From the NCBI GenBank assembly GCA_024743255.1, contig JANSWY010000046.1, positions 1-36,256 on the forward strand: a DNA stretch of 36,256 nucleotides, written 5' to 3'. The first letter of the stretch is position 1; every line of letters begins with the position of its first letter. Below the pieces are notes generated by a model. That model made no database searches. It saw nothing but the letters and a program-made list of their open reading frames with translations, and was not told the DNA's origin. Positions 1 through 7,372 of this stretch are shown one piece after another. The translations under genes were made by a program, and so were the position numbers. The DNA comes from a bacterium (lineage in GTDB: Bacteria > Bacteroidota > Bacteroidia > Cytophagales > Cyclobacteriaceae).

Positions 1-311
1 ATGTCATGTCCTTGTGTGATGGTGCCTTTGTGTTAGCAAAGGCGGGATTAGCTGATGGCCTGGAATCAACTACTTTTCCTTCGGATATTCCAAGATATAG
101 GGAAATGTTTCCTGAATTGATAGTTCATGAAAATGTGAGCTTCGTGCATGATGGCAAACTATTGACTTCAGCAGGTGGAGCTAAATCCTATGATGTAGCG
201 ATTTATCTAACTCATATTTTGTATGGCGAAAAAGCTGCCAAAGGTATAGCCGGAGGATTGGTGATCGACTGGAAACTAAGTGATTATCAATTTGTGAGAG
301 TTGAGCCCTAG
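1..311 (+). CDS. DJ-1/PfpI family protein (C-terminal part, truncated by window edge)
   Basis: The reading frame is open from the left edge, so the start lies outside the window. About 103 C-terminal residues are visible. The segment MSLCDGAFVLAKAGLADG matches the nucleophile-elbow region of the DJ-1/PfpI (class I glutamine amidotransferase-like) superfamily, where the Cys of the x-C-x-G-A motif is the reactive residue. It is followed by the usual pattern of a short strand and helix and a VHDGKLLTSAGG segment typical of PfpI-like proteins. The family includes chaperones, glyoxalases and sensor domains of regulators; there is no HTH domain after it here, so it is probably a stand-alone enzyme or stress protein. 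It converges with the next gene, only 4 bp separating the stop codons. Exact substrate unknown. Confidence 0.8.
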   Translation, partial: VMSLCDGAFVLAKAGLADGLESTTFPSDIPRYREMFPELIVHENVSFVHDGKLLTSAGGAKSYDVAIYLTHILYGEKAAKGIAGGLVIDWKLSDYQFVRVEP

Positions 312-315
312 ATGC

Positions 316-1611
316 TTACTTCTTTAGGATAATCAACTTCGCTTTAGTTACTCTTATTCCGTCAATTTCCAATAGCTCAGCTTTCACATTTTTGTCGATC
401 ATAATTTCGCTAATGCCTTCTAATTTGTGGCCTGCTTTTTCTACAATCAAGCCTGAAATAGTATCAGAATCCTGGGCTTCAAGATTTAATAAAAGTGTTT
501 CATTGATTTCGTCTATGGAAGTCTCTCCATCTACTACAAAGATGTTTTCTTTCTGAGGTGTAATGTCTGGCTCTTCATTATCGAACTCATCTTGCAAAGG
601 GCCAACTAACTCTTCGAGTACATCTTCCAGAGTAACTATTCCAAGGTTGGTTCCATGTTCATCTTGTACAAGAGCAAAATGCTGGCGAGCCTGCTTAAAT
701 TCCTGAAGGAGGTCTCCAATCAGAATATTTTCAGGTACAATCATTTGTTTCCTGGCTAATGTATTTAAATCAATATTGTCTTGATTACTGGCACCTAGCA
801 AATCTTTAATATGAATCACTCCAAGTACATCATCTAAGGATCCATCACACAACGGGAATCTGGTATGTCTTGCGCTCATTGCAAATTCAAGATTCTCTTT
901 AAAGGAACTATTAGCATCCAAATACTCCACATCACCACGAGGGAGCATGATTTGTCGAGCCACCTGATCGTCAAATTTGAATACTGCATTTAACAGTGAG
1001 TGCTCATTTTTAGTAAGCTCACCTTGTCTGTGAGCTATGCTGAGTGATGCTCTGATTTCTTCTTCGCTTAGTGGGCTATCATGACCGCCATGCGAGTTTA
1101 CTCCCATCCAACTAAGGACTTTGTCACTTGTTACCTGCAAAATATACATGAAGGGATACAGTACTATGTAGAATACCTTCAGAAGTGGAGCGGACCATTG
1201 AAAAACAAAAGAAGCCTTTCTGATAGCATATATTTTAGGTACTTGCTCTCCAATAACAATGTGAAAAACAGTTATAATAGAAATAGCAATAAAGAAAGAA
1301 ATACCACCTCGCAAACTCTCCGATATGAATGACATACTTTCAAAAACTGGTATTAGCATATGGTGAATTGCTGGTTCACCGATAGCACCAAGCGCTAGTG
1401 AAGCAACTGTTATGCCTAGTTGGCAGGTTGAAAGCGCAAAGTTTTGTCTATCAAATAGCCATGCAGCCTTATTTGCAAATTTTCTCTTTTCCTGCACCAT
1501 GATGCGCACTTTACTTTCAGTGAGCTTTACAAGTGCAAATTCAGCGGCAACAAAGAAACCATTAAGAAATACCAGAATAAATGCGGCAGTTATATTGAGA
1601 ATATCACCCAT
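316..1611 (-). CDS. CNNM/CorC-HlyC family membrane protein (hemolysin-like, paired CBS domains)
   Basis: A 431-residue protein with the three-part layout of the CNNM/CorC family. The N-terminal DUF21 (CNNM) membrane domain covers roughly residues 1-190, with hydrophobic segments near 5-25, 60-80, 100-125 and 140-160. A cytoplasmic CBS pair covers about 205-335 (for example DVLGVIHIKDLLG and LGIVTLEDVLEELVG), and a CorC_HlyC transporter-associated domain covers about 345-431. Family members are implicated in Mg2+ or Co2+ efflux and resistance; the old hemolysin name is mostly historical. The ATG start gives the expected N-terminus, with the hydrophobic segment from residue 8. It stands alone on the minus strand, 62 bp downstream of the SDR gene, so it could be read as the last gene of the SDR transcript or from its own promoter. 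No TAnnTTTG box was seen upstream. Confidence 0.9.
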   Translation of the reverse strand: MGDILNITAAFILVFLNGFFVAAEFALVKLTESKVRIMVQEKRKFANKAAWLFDRQNFALSTCQLGITVASLALGAIGEPAIHHMLIPVFESMSFISESLRGGISFFIAISIITVFHIVIGEQVPKIYAIRKASFVFQWSAPLLKVFYIVLYPFMYILQVTSDKVLSWMGVNSHGGHDSPLSEEEIRASLSIAHRQGELTKNEHSLLNAVFKFDDQVARQIMLPRGDVEYLDANSSFKENLEFAMSARHTRFPLCDGSLDDVLGVIHIKDLLGASNQDNIDLNTLARKQMIVPENILIGDLLQEFKQARQHFALVQDEHGTNLGIVTLEDVLEELVGPLQDEFDNEEPDITPQKENIFVVDGETSIDEINETLLLNLEAQDSDTISGLIVEKAGHKLEGISEIMIDKNVKAELLEIDGIRVTKAKLIILKK

Positions 1612-1673
1612 GTCAGATTGTTTGATGAATAAAGGAAATAAAAATCAATGATTCTGCAAAATGAACCATCGAA

Positions 1674-2360
1674 TCACCATGGGATGACTTGCTTATCTCT
1701 CCAGAATTTTCCGGTTGTGACAGAATTATCTAATGCTAGCCAAACAGGAGTTTCTGCCCCTTTTTCAACTGGTCTAGAGGCGGAAGAACCTCCCATGTCT
1801 GTTCTCACCCATCCCGGGCATACTGCATTTATTTTGAAATTGGTAAGTTCTTTGGATAAGTTAATTGTGAATGAATTTAAGGCTGTTTTTGATATTCGAT
1901 AGGAGGGATAACCTCCAGCAATATCATCTATTGCCCCCATTCCACTGCTGATATTGATTATTCTTGGATCACTACTTTTTTCCAAAAGCCTGATTAATCC
2001 TTTTGTTAAGGCTATTGGTCCATAAACGTTGGTCCTCATAGTTTGCTCCAGACTGTCCAAATCAATATTGTAAGTGTTTTTATTCCCATCTATAAATAGT
2101 CCTGCGTTATTAATTAGGACATCAATTTTTTCATACTGACTTGAAATGCTTGAAACGAATTTATCAATACTGTCATATGAGGATACATCCAGTTGTTCAA
2201 AGCTGACCTCTAACCCTTGCTCAGCAAACTCTTTCTGAGCTTCCAATCCCTTTTGCTTATCACGAGCGGTAAGTATGACCTGATGCCCCTTGGAAGAAAG
2301 TTGTTTGGCAATTTCTTTCCCAATTCCTCTGTTACCCCCTGTTACTACTATTGTTTTCAT
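1674..2360 (-). CDS. Short-chain dehydrogenase/reductase (SDR), 228 aa
   Basis: Classical SDR fold. The nucleotide-binding motif TGGNRGIG is at residues 7-14, NNAG at 84-87, the catalytic Ser near 138-139 (IINISSG) and the YxxxK motif YRISK at 154-158. Length is normal for the family. The C-terminal stretch resembles carbonyl-reductase-like SDRs (VCPGWVRTDMGG), which reduce carbonyl groups on small molecules with NADPH; the real substrate cannot be read from sequence. Its ATG overlaps the stop of the upstream SDR gene by 4 bp (ATGA), indicating translational coupling and a shared transcript. Two non-identical SDRs in tandem next to an NAD(P)-binding reductase and a MarR regulator suggest a small redox or detoxification cluster, which is an inference from context. 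Confidence 0.9.
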   Translation of the reverse strand: MKTIVVTGGNRGIGKEIAKQLSSKGHQVILTARDKQKGLEAQKEFAEQGLEVSFEQLDVSSYDSIDKFVSSISSQYEKIDVLINNAGLFIDGNKNTYNIDLDSLEQTMRTNVYGPIALTKGLIRLLEKSSDPRIINISSGMGAIDDIAGGYPSYRISKTALNSFTINLSKELTNFKINAVCPGWVRTDMGGSSASRPVEKGAETPVWLALDNSVTTGKFWRDKQVIPW

Positions 2361-3190
2361 GATCTAAATTTCTTTACAAGTTCTTCTGATTTGTCCCAAA
2401 GTGCTTCCGCTTTTGTCGCATCATTTCCAAAAGAAGCCATTTTTCCAGTTCTCATTTTTTCCAGGTATTCACCAGAGTATCTTTTCACATTCTCGATATC
2501 CTGAATTGTCAAATAAGTTTGAGTAGCTGCACCTTGCTTGGAAGAAATCATGAATGGTTTTGCAAGTGTTAATAATATTCTAAGAAAGCCGGATACCTCT
2601 GCTCCAAAATTAGTTTTCACTACTCCTGGATGAACAGCATACGATGTAATTCCCTGGTCTGAATATCTTTTGTGAAGTTCTTTGGTAAAATAAATATTGG
2701 CAAGTTTACTATTGCAGTATGTTTTGAAGGCAGAGTATTCACCAGCCCAATTATAATTTTCAATTTCGAAATCAGCACTTCTGTGTGCTGCGGAACTTAC
2801 ATTAATGATTCTTGAATCACTTTCCATTAAAATTGGGAGTAATTCTGTGGTGAGCAAGAAGTGACTCAAATGATTTACTCCAAAAGTCATCTCAAAACCA
2901 TCCTTTGTCTCTTGCCTAAATTGAAAAATTCCACCAGCATTATTTAAAAGCACATCTATTTTTTCATACCTGGATTTAATATAATCTGACGCACTTTTTA
3001 CAGAAGCTAAGTCTGATAGGTCTGTTTGGATGATTTCGATTTTGGCATTTGGGAACTCTGAGATGATAGAATTGGCTTTATTCATGTCTCTGGCCAACAT
3101 AACTATTTCCCAATTTAGTCCGATAAGCGTTTTTACAGTTTCCAGACCGATACCGGAAGTGCCTCCAGTAATAACAATAGTGTTACTCAT
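2357..3190 (-). CDS. Short-chain dehydrogenase/reductase (SDR), retinol-dehydrogenase-like, 277 aa
   Basis: An SDR with TGGTSGIG at residues 8-15, NNAG at 83-86, Ser near 132-133 (IINVSSAAH), and catalytic Tyr158/Lys162 in the context TYCNSK. The insert between Ser and Tyr (HRSADFEIENYNWAGEYS) and the tail HPGVVKTNF are characteristic of the retinol dehydrogenase/WW-domain oxidoreductase-like SDR group. It is the first gene of a coupled pair, its TGA overlapping the ATG of the following SDR. The 82 bp between it and the reductase gene upstream contain a strong hairpin, so it may be read by partial read-through from the MarR/reductase transcript or from its own promoter. Substrate unknown. Confidence 0.9.
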   Translation of the reverse strand: MSNTIVITGGTSGIGLETVKTLIGLNWEIVMLARDMNKANSIISEFPNAKIEIIQTDLSDLASVKSASDYIKSRYEKIDVLLNNAGGIFQFRQETKDGFEMTFGVNHLSHFLLTTELLPILMESDSRIINVSSAAHRSADFEIENYNWAGEYSAFKTYCNSKLANIYFTKELHKRYSDQGITSYAVHPGVVKTNFGAEVSGFLRILLTLAKPFMISSKQGAATQTYLTIQDIENVKRYSGEYLEKMRTGKMASFGNDATKAEALWDKSEELVKKFRS

Positions 3191-3238
3191 ATTTTAGGTT
3201 TTCTATGAATGAGTGACGAATTGTCGAATGGATTTATT

Positions 3239-3263
3239 GCAGCTACATCGGGGATGTAGCTGC
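3239..3263 (-). terminator. Perfect 11-bp hairpin between reductase and SDR pair (possible terminator, attenuator or operator)
   Basis: GCAGCTACATC and its exact reverse complement GATGTAGCTGC are separated by 3 nt. It lies 9 bp downstream of the reductase stop codon and 48 bp upstream of the SDR start, all on the minus strand. After the hairpin the minus strand reads AATAAATCC, without a run of T, so it is not a textbook intrinsic terminator. It could stabilise a 3' end or attenuate read-through into the SDR genes. Confidence 0.5.
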
Positions 3264-3272
3264 CTATTAGCT

Positions 3273-3914
3273 TTATGCTTTCAATAATTTAAATGCGTGG
3301 TTCCACTTTCCATCTCTCATTCCAGGGATACACCACAATATACACAATGGTTCTATAGCTCGTGCTCCTTTTGCTGTTCCCATATCCTCAATTTCCCAAC
3401 CGAATTGATCCAGAATTACCGAAACTTGTTTTTTAGCATCTTCATCATCACCAGCAATGAACATACTTGGTGTTGTTTCTAAATTAGGATTTACCATTAA
3501 GTGAGCTCCAACACTACTAAAGGCTTTTACAAATTTTGCCTCTGGTTGGGACTCCTGCAGATCCTCAAGCAATGACTTTTCAAGTGAAGTAAAGAAGCTC
3601 AGAACTCCATCCTCGGGTGCTGAATCAGCAATTGGATTTGAAGCATCGAGAATAATCTTGCCGCTTAAATTATTGCTACCAGCGGATGCTAATACTTCTT
3701 TAGCCACAGAACCTCTGACTGCCAATACAATTTGCTCTCCAAACTGGGCTGTTTCCTCAAATGAACCAATTGTAGCCTTCGGGTTATTAGATAGCCATTC
3801 TTCCAACTTTTTAGGGTTCCGAGTTCCAATTTTCACCTCGTATCCATGTTTAATAAAACCTGCGGCTAATGTTGTTCCTACAACTCCTGAGCCTAGTACG
3901 CCTATTTTTTTCAT
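3273..3914 (-). CDS. NAD(P)-binding reductase, F420-oxidoreductase-like fold (NADPH-dependent F420 reductase family)
   Basis: The 213-residue protein begins MKKIGVLGSGVVG, a Rossmann GxGxxG at residues 8-13, followed by a basic segment (KIGTRNPKK) that usually selects NADPH. The body (ILDASNPI, KAFSSVGAH, GDDEDAKK, GWEIEDMG) matches the NADP-oxidoreductase coenzyme-F420-dependent family. In bacteria without F420 such proteins act as NADPH-linked reductases of uncertain substrate. I chose the ATG at 3914 rather than a TTG 15 nt upstream, because the intervening bases form a palindromic box also found at the start of the upstream marR gene. The gap to the marR stop is only 35 bp, and it holds that box and a promoter-like TA-N3-TTTG. 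The layout suggests a gene repressed by the neighbouring MarR protein. Confidence 0.85.
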   Translation of the reverse strand: MKKIGVLGSGVVGTTLAAGFIKHGYEVKIGTRNPKKLEEWLSNNPKATIGSFEETAQFGEQIVLAVRGSVAKEVLASAGSNNLSGKIILDASNPIADSAPEDGVLSFFTSLEKSLLEDLQESQPEAKFVKAFSSVGAHLMVNPNLETTPSMFIAGDDEDAKKQVSVILDQFGWEIEDMGTAKGARAIEPLCILWCIPGMRDGKWNHAFKLLKA

Positions 3915-3930
3915 TGTATGTACAAGCAAA
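3913..3930 (-). promoter_or_regulatory. Putative MarR operator, copy 1, at the reductase start
   Basis: ATTGTATGTACAAGCAAA on the plus strand. The core TTGTA-TG-TACAA is an inverted repeat of 5-bp arms, and the 18-bp segment is identical to 4377-4394. Read on the minus strand it abuts a TA-N3-TTTG element that resembles the Bacteroidota -7 box, so a bound protein would cover the probable transcription start. MarR proteins typically bind short palindromes overlapping their own promoter. Confidence 0.65.
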
Positions 3931-3949
3931 TATTAATTATAAATTTTTT

Positions 3950-4375
3950 TTAAAGTTTCACTGATGCGTCATATATCAATTCTGTAAGCTCTTTGGCTAA
4001 ATCCTTACCCAGGATTGCGGTGTATTTATCATTTACTTTGCTCCAGGCCTCCAAAAGCTCATCGCGTTTTGCTCCTCCCATTTCGGTTACTTTTACTACC
4101 GTGTTTTTCCCCTCGTAGCTTCTTGTAATAAACTGCTTTACTTCTAGTTTGTCCAGTAGTCTTGTTACTGTTGAAGGAGTTAATTGCAATTCCTTTGCGA
4201 TTTTTGTTGGGCTTACGCCTTCCGGATATTGATTTACTATAAGCATTACAAAAGCGTAGGACGATGATAATCCTGTTGGAGCAAAGGCTTCTTCAGCTAA
4301 TCGATTCATCCCCCTGGCAAACGCACCGGATGAAAAGAATAAGCAATTACAGAAATATGATTTATCTTCTTTCAT
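3950..4375 (-). CDS. MarR family transcriptional regulator, 141 aa
   Basis: Winged-helix MarR regulator. The recognition region is GVSPTKIAKELQLTPSTVTR followed by LLDKLEVKQFITR and the wing (SYEGKNTVVKVTEMG). Length is typical. Two cysteines near the N-terminus (C9 and C11 in SYFCNCLFF) sit where thiol-sensing MarR/OhrR proteins often carry their redox Cys; whether they sense oxidants is an inference. The ATG at 4375 was chosen over an upstream TTG, because the bases between them belong to the palindromic box. The gene is divergent from a DoxX protein and lies directly upstream of the reductase, so it probably represses itself and the reductase, possibly also doxX. Confidence 0.9.
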   Translation of the reverse strand: MKEDKSYFCNCLFFSSGAFARGMNRLAEEAFAPTGLSSSYAFVMLIVNQYPEGVSPTKIAKELQLTPSTVTRLLDKLEVKQFITRSYEGKNTVVKVTEMGGAKRDELLEAWSKVNDKYTAILGKDLAKELTELIYDASVKL

Positions 4376-4376
4376 T

Positions 4377-4394
4377 ATTGTATGTACAAGCAAA
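4377..4394 (-). promoter_or_regulatory. Putative MarR operator, copy 2, at the marR start
   Basis: The same 18 bp as at 3913-3930, with the TTGTA-TG-TACAA core at 4378-4389. It ends 1 bp before the marR ATG and abuts a TA-N3-TTTG promoter-like element on the minus strand (TATCGTTTG). It also lies in the 102-bp divergent gap shared with the doxX gene. Two exact copies at two consecutive starts make chance unlikely. Confidence 0.65.
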
Positions 4395-4477
4395 CGATAG
4401 TTGGTGACAAATAGTTTTGAAAAAGAGCAATTTTCTTTTTGAGCATTGAATCTTCCTTTATTGTTGCTTCTCTAAAT

Positions 4478-4900
4478 ATGACTACAATGAATAGGAATAA
4501 GGAAATAGCAGTTTTGTTTTCAAGACTTTTACTTGGTGTCATTTTCTTGATGCAAGGTTTTGGAAAAGTATTTACAATTGGAGTTAGTAATGTGTATGAG
4601 AATTTTTTTCTCAGTAAATACCAGGATTTATTGCCTGAGTTTCTTCTGGTCTCAACGGCCTATTACACTTCTTATGTAGAACTTCTAGCTGGTTTATTTT
4701 TGATTTTGGGTTTATTTCGTGACTACTCATTATATGGGCTTGCTTCGGTTTTGATCATTGTTAGTTTTGGACATGGATTAGCAGATCCTATCTGGGACCT
4801 CTCACATGTCATGTATCGTTCACTAATTTTGGTATTTTTACTGATGGTTCCAAAAGAGTGGGACAGGTACTCTCTCGACCATTTAATGGCAAAAAAATGA
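4478..4900 (+). CDS. DoxX family membrane protein, 140 aa
   Basis: Four hydrophobic segments, approximately at residues 8-25, 50-70, 75-95 and 105-122. The signature LLLGVIFLMQGFGKVF is that of DoxX/DoxD-like quinone-associated membrane proteins, with a characteristic Gly-Lys at the end of the first helix. The start is ambiguous: ATG at 4478 or 4487, both preferred over a TTG at 4439 that adds 13 unneeded residues. DoxX homologues are often linked to redox stress and occur next to MarR or thiol-disulfide genes, which fits the divergent MarR gene. A hairpin with a short T run follows. Confidence 0.85.
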   Translation: MTTMNRNKEIAVLFSRLLLGVIFLMQGFGKVFTIGVSNVYENFFLSKYQDLLPEFLLVSTAYYTSYVELLAGLFLILGLFRDYSLYGLASVLIIVSFGHGLADPIWDLSHVMYRSLILVFLLMVPKEWDRYSLDHLMAKK

Positions 4901-4944
4901 TTCTTTCGAATAGCTTAAAATAAGTGATAATTTAATTCTACACC

Positions 4945-4968
4945 AATACCCATTTTCAGGTATTTTTT
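4945..4968 (+). terminator. Probable weak intrinsic terminator after doxX
   Basis: AATACC and GGTATT pair around an 8-nt loop and are followed by TTTT. The element lies 45 bp after the doxX stop and 47 bp before the peptidase start. The stem is only 6 bp, so confidence is moderate. Confidence 0.45.
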
Positions 4969-5014
4969 GCTTGTTTGAGAACCAATTATATTGCGCCTTT
5001 AAATAAACCCAATT

Positions 5015-5923
5015 ATGTCTTTTTACAGAATATTGTGCATTTCCTTGCTTCTACTGACTAACCTTTCAGTGTTTGGTCAGGAAATTCCAAAATCTCAGAG
5101 TCTTCTTGATATCTATATACTTTCCCAAGATTCCATGCAGGGTAGAAGAACAGGAGAGGAAGGAGCCGCAATTGCAAGAAGATACCTTACTCAAAGATTC
5201 CAGGAATTAGGGGTTCAACCATTTGGAGATTCTTACAATCAGGAATTCGATTTTAAAAGTAGACGCGGAGTTGATTACACCGGAAGTAATTTGTTTGGAT
5301 TTTTACCAGGTGAACAAGAAAAGTACATCGTTATCTCCGCTCATTATGATCATGAAGGCGTTAAGAATGAACAGATTTATAATGGAGCCGATGATAATGC
5401 ATCAGGTGTCGCTGGACTTTTAGCAATAGCTGAAATGGTAAGTCGGGTAGATTTTAATTATTCATTCATATTCTGCGCTTTTGATGCTGAGGAGCTTGGT
5501 CTGCAAGGAGCTAAAGCTTTTGTTTCAAACCCTCCCGTACCTCTGAAAGATATTGTCTTTACGCTTAATATGGACATGATTTCGCACAACAACGAAAATG
5601 AGATTTATGCCTCAGGGAGTTATCATAATAAGTTTCTTGTTCCACTGTTGGAAAAAATCAATGAGCAAACTAAGGTGGATGTAAAACTTGGTCATGATAA
5701 GCCTTCAGAAGGGTATAATGACTGGACATTTTCATCTGATCATGGACCATTTCATAAAAAAGGTATTCCATTTATTTATTTTGGTGTAGAGGATCATAAA
5801 GATTATCATAGACCAACTGATGTTTATGAAAATATCAATGAGGAGTTCTTTTTGGATGTGATTGATATGCTGGTATTAACTGTACAAGAGTTAGATGCTT
5901 CCTTAGAGGAAAAAAGTGAATGA
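5015..5923 (+). CDS. Secreted M28 family zinc aminopeptidase, 302 aa
   Basis: An N-terminal signal peptide (residues 1 to about 21, SLLLLTNLSVFG then QE) is followed by an M28 peptidase domain. Expected metal and catalytic residues are all visible: AHYDH (H110, D112), GADDNASG (D126), DAEELGLQG (catalytic E159, Zn ligand E160), NMDMIS (D187) and YHRPTD (H265). Such enzymes remove N-terminal residues from peptides in the periplasm or outside the cell, using two zinc ions. It shares a transcript with the next gene, whose GTG start overlaps its stop by 8 bp. It could be lipid-free periplasmic or exported; no T9SS tail is present. Confidence 0.93.
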   Translation: MSFYRILCISLLLLTNLSVFGQEIPKSQSLLDIYILSQDSMQGRRTGEEGAAIARRYLTQRFQELGVQPFGDSYNQEFDFKSRRGVDYTGSNLFGFLPGEQEKYIVISAHYDHEGVKNEQIYNGADDNASGVAGLLAIAEMVSRVDFNYSFIFCAFDAEELGLQGAKAFVSNPPVPLKDIVFTLNMDMISHNNENEIYASGSYHNKFLVPLLEKINEQTKVDVKLGHDKPSEGYNDWTFSSDHGPFHKKGIPFIYFGVEDHKDYHRPTDVYENINEEFFLDVIDMLVLTVQELDASLEEKSE

Positions 5924-6521
5924 TTTAATCTACATATTGGACCTTGCGGGTACTTTAGTTTTTGCCATAAGTGGAGCTTCCACCGCTGCTGAAAAGAAAT
6001 TCGATCTTTTTGGAGCAACAGTTATTGCTTTTGTTACTGCTGTAGGGGGTGGTACTTTAAGAGATATGATGATTGGATCAACACCTGTTGGTTGGATGAA
6101 GGATATTAACTATCTAATAGTCATAGCTGTGGCGGTTTTATTGACTTCTTTCTTTCGTAAAAAGATACTCAAATTACGAAGGACGCTATTTCTATTTGAC
6201 GCGATTGGATTAGGTCTATTTACTGTACTTGGACTTCAAAAAACCCTAGCATTAGGACTATCTCCAGTTGTAGCAATTATAATGGGTACTGTGTCTGCAG
6301 TTTTTGGAGGAGTTACAAGGGATATTATCACAAACGAAGTTCCATTGATTTTTCGAAAAGAGATATATGCTACCGCGTGTATACTGGGAGGAACCGTATT
6401 TTGGTTGTTACAATATTCAATTGGTACAAATTATTGGAATCTAAGCATTGCAATCTTGCTGATCATTGTGATTAGGATATTAGCAGTTGTAAAAAAGTGG
6501 TCTCTGCCTACTATTTCTTAA
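5916..6521 (+). CDS. TRIC-type cation channel family protein (UPF0126), 201 aa
   Basis: Seven predicted membrane segments built as two copies of the UPF0126/TRIC repeat. The family Gly-rich motifs appear twice: GGGTLRDMMIG near residue 45-55 and FGGVTRDIITNE near 130-141. Bacterial members are trimeric monovalent-cation channels, though some, like YicG/YadS relatives, are linked to glycine transport; the substrate is unsettled. The start is GTG (GTGAATGAT), overlapping the peptidase stop by 8 bp and giving the canonical MNDLIYILDLAGTLVFAISG-type beginning. Its 3' end overlaps the convergent prmC by 11 bp. Confidence 0.9.
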   Translation: MNDLIYILDLAGTLVFAISGASTAAEKKFDLFGATVIAFVTAVGGGTLRDMMIGSTPVGWMKDINYLIVIAVAVLLTSFFRKKILKLRRTLFLFDAIGLGLFTVLGLQKTLALGLSPVVAIIMGTVSAVFGGVTRDIITNEVPLIFRKEIYATACILGGTVFWLLQYSIGTNYWNLSIAILLIIVIRILAVVKKWSLPTIS

Positions 6522-7359
6522 TCCCTTTTATCATTCTGTCTTTTCCATTAAGATCCTGCCGAAGTTCGATTTCAGTGAATCCTTTTTGTTGCATCATTTT
6601 CACTACCTCCTTTCCAAAAGCTTCATTAATCTCAAAAAATAGCATTCCTGATGGATTAAGCTTGTGCTGAGCTACATCGGCAATTTCCTCATAAAATAGT
6701 AATGGTCTATCATCGGGTACAAACAAAGCCAGTCCAGGTTCATGATCCAGTACATTTTGATGCATTGCAATTTTTTCTTTTTCCTGAATGTAAGGCGGAT
6801 TACTTACGATTATATCTAAATCAGAAAAAGGTAATGGATCTAGCAAAATATCTAAATGACTAAATTCAGTATTGGCTTCATGCTTTTCTTGATTTTTGGA
6901 AGCTACTTCCAATGCCTTATCACTAACATCAATTCCATAAGTTTTTAGCCCTGTTTCCTTTGCAATGGTAATTGGAATACAACCTGTTCCGGTACCAATA
7001 TCCAATAGTTTCACATGATCCTTTATATCCTTAATAATCCAATCAACCAGCTCTTCAGTTTCAGGTCTGGGAATCAAAACTGAATTGGTAACAATAAAAT
7101 CTCTTCCAAAAAATGGAGCATGTCCAATGATATATTGAATTGGTATGAATGATTGAAGCTTTTCTAATACCTGAGATATTTTATCTAAGTTCTCCTTAGT
7201 TAATGTTACTTCATCGTTTATAACTAGTTTTGTTCTGTCAATCAGTAGGAACTCTTCGAGTATAATTCTGGTTAAAGAGCTAGCTTCAGACAGGTCATAA
7301 AATCTGGATAGCTCTTGTTCAACTTCAATAAAATAATCTCTTGGTTTTAACTTCCTCAT
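6511..7359 (-). CDS. prmC: Peptide chain release factor N5-glutamine methyltransferase
   Basis: Methylates the Gln of the GGQ motif of release factors RF1 and RF2, using SAM. Visible features: the N-terminal helical substrate-binding domain (1 to about 75), QYIIGHAPFFGRDF (75-88), the family's VLIPRPETEELV segment (94-105), SAM motif I LLDIGTGTG (118-126) and the catalytic NPPY (187-190). From the ATG at 7359 the protein is 282 aa, normal for PrmC; a start 75 nt further upstream would add an unrelated 25-residue head overlapping ribD. Only 13 bp separate its ATG from the divergent ribD ATG. A TATTTTTG box lies 5 nt before the start, suggesting a leaderless or near-leaderless message. Confidence 0.95.
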   Translation of the reverse strand: MRKLKPRDYFIEVEQELSRFYDLSEASSLTRIILEEFLLIDRTKLVINDEVTLTKENLDKISQVLEKLQSFIPIQYIIGHAPFFGRDFIVTNSVLIPRPETEELVDWIIKDIKDHVKLLDIGTGTGCIPITIAKETGLKTYGIDVSDKALEVASKNQEKHEANTEFSHLDILLDPLPFSDLDIIVSNPPYIQEKEKIAMHQNVLDHEPGLALFVPDDRPLLFYEEIADVAQHKLNPSGMLFFEINEAFGKEVVKMMQQKGFTEIELRQDLNGKDRMIKGIKK

Positions 7360-7364
7360 CGATA

Positions 7365-7372
7365 CAAAAATA
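7365..7372 (-). promoter_or_regulatory. TAnnTTTG -7 box for prmC
   Basis: TATTTTTG on the minus strand, ending 5 nt before the prmC ATG. It matches the Bacteroidota -7 consensus TAnnTTTG exactly. No convincing -33 TTTG was seen at 18-20 nt distance. It sits in the whole 13-bp gap between prmC and ribD. Confidence 0.45.

Noticed and set aside
1081-1902. Plus-strand open frames opposite the CNNM and SDR genes
   Set aside because: They lie antisense to well-supported family genes, lack start signals and resemble no protein.
3915-3929. Extended TTG starts giving MLVHT-type N-termini for the reductase and marR
   Set aside because: The shared head arises only because both starts carry the same palindromic DNA box; family N-termini fit the downstream ATGs.
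7300-7372. FMN riboswitch before ribD
   Set aside because: Only 13 bp of non-coding DNA, and no RFN-element conserved segments were seen.
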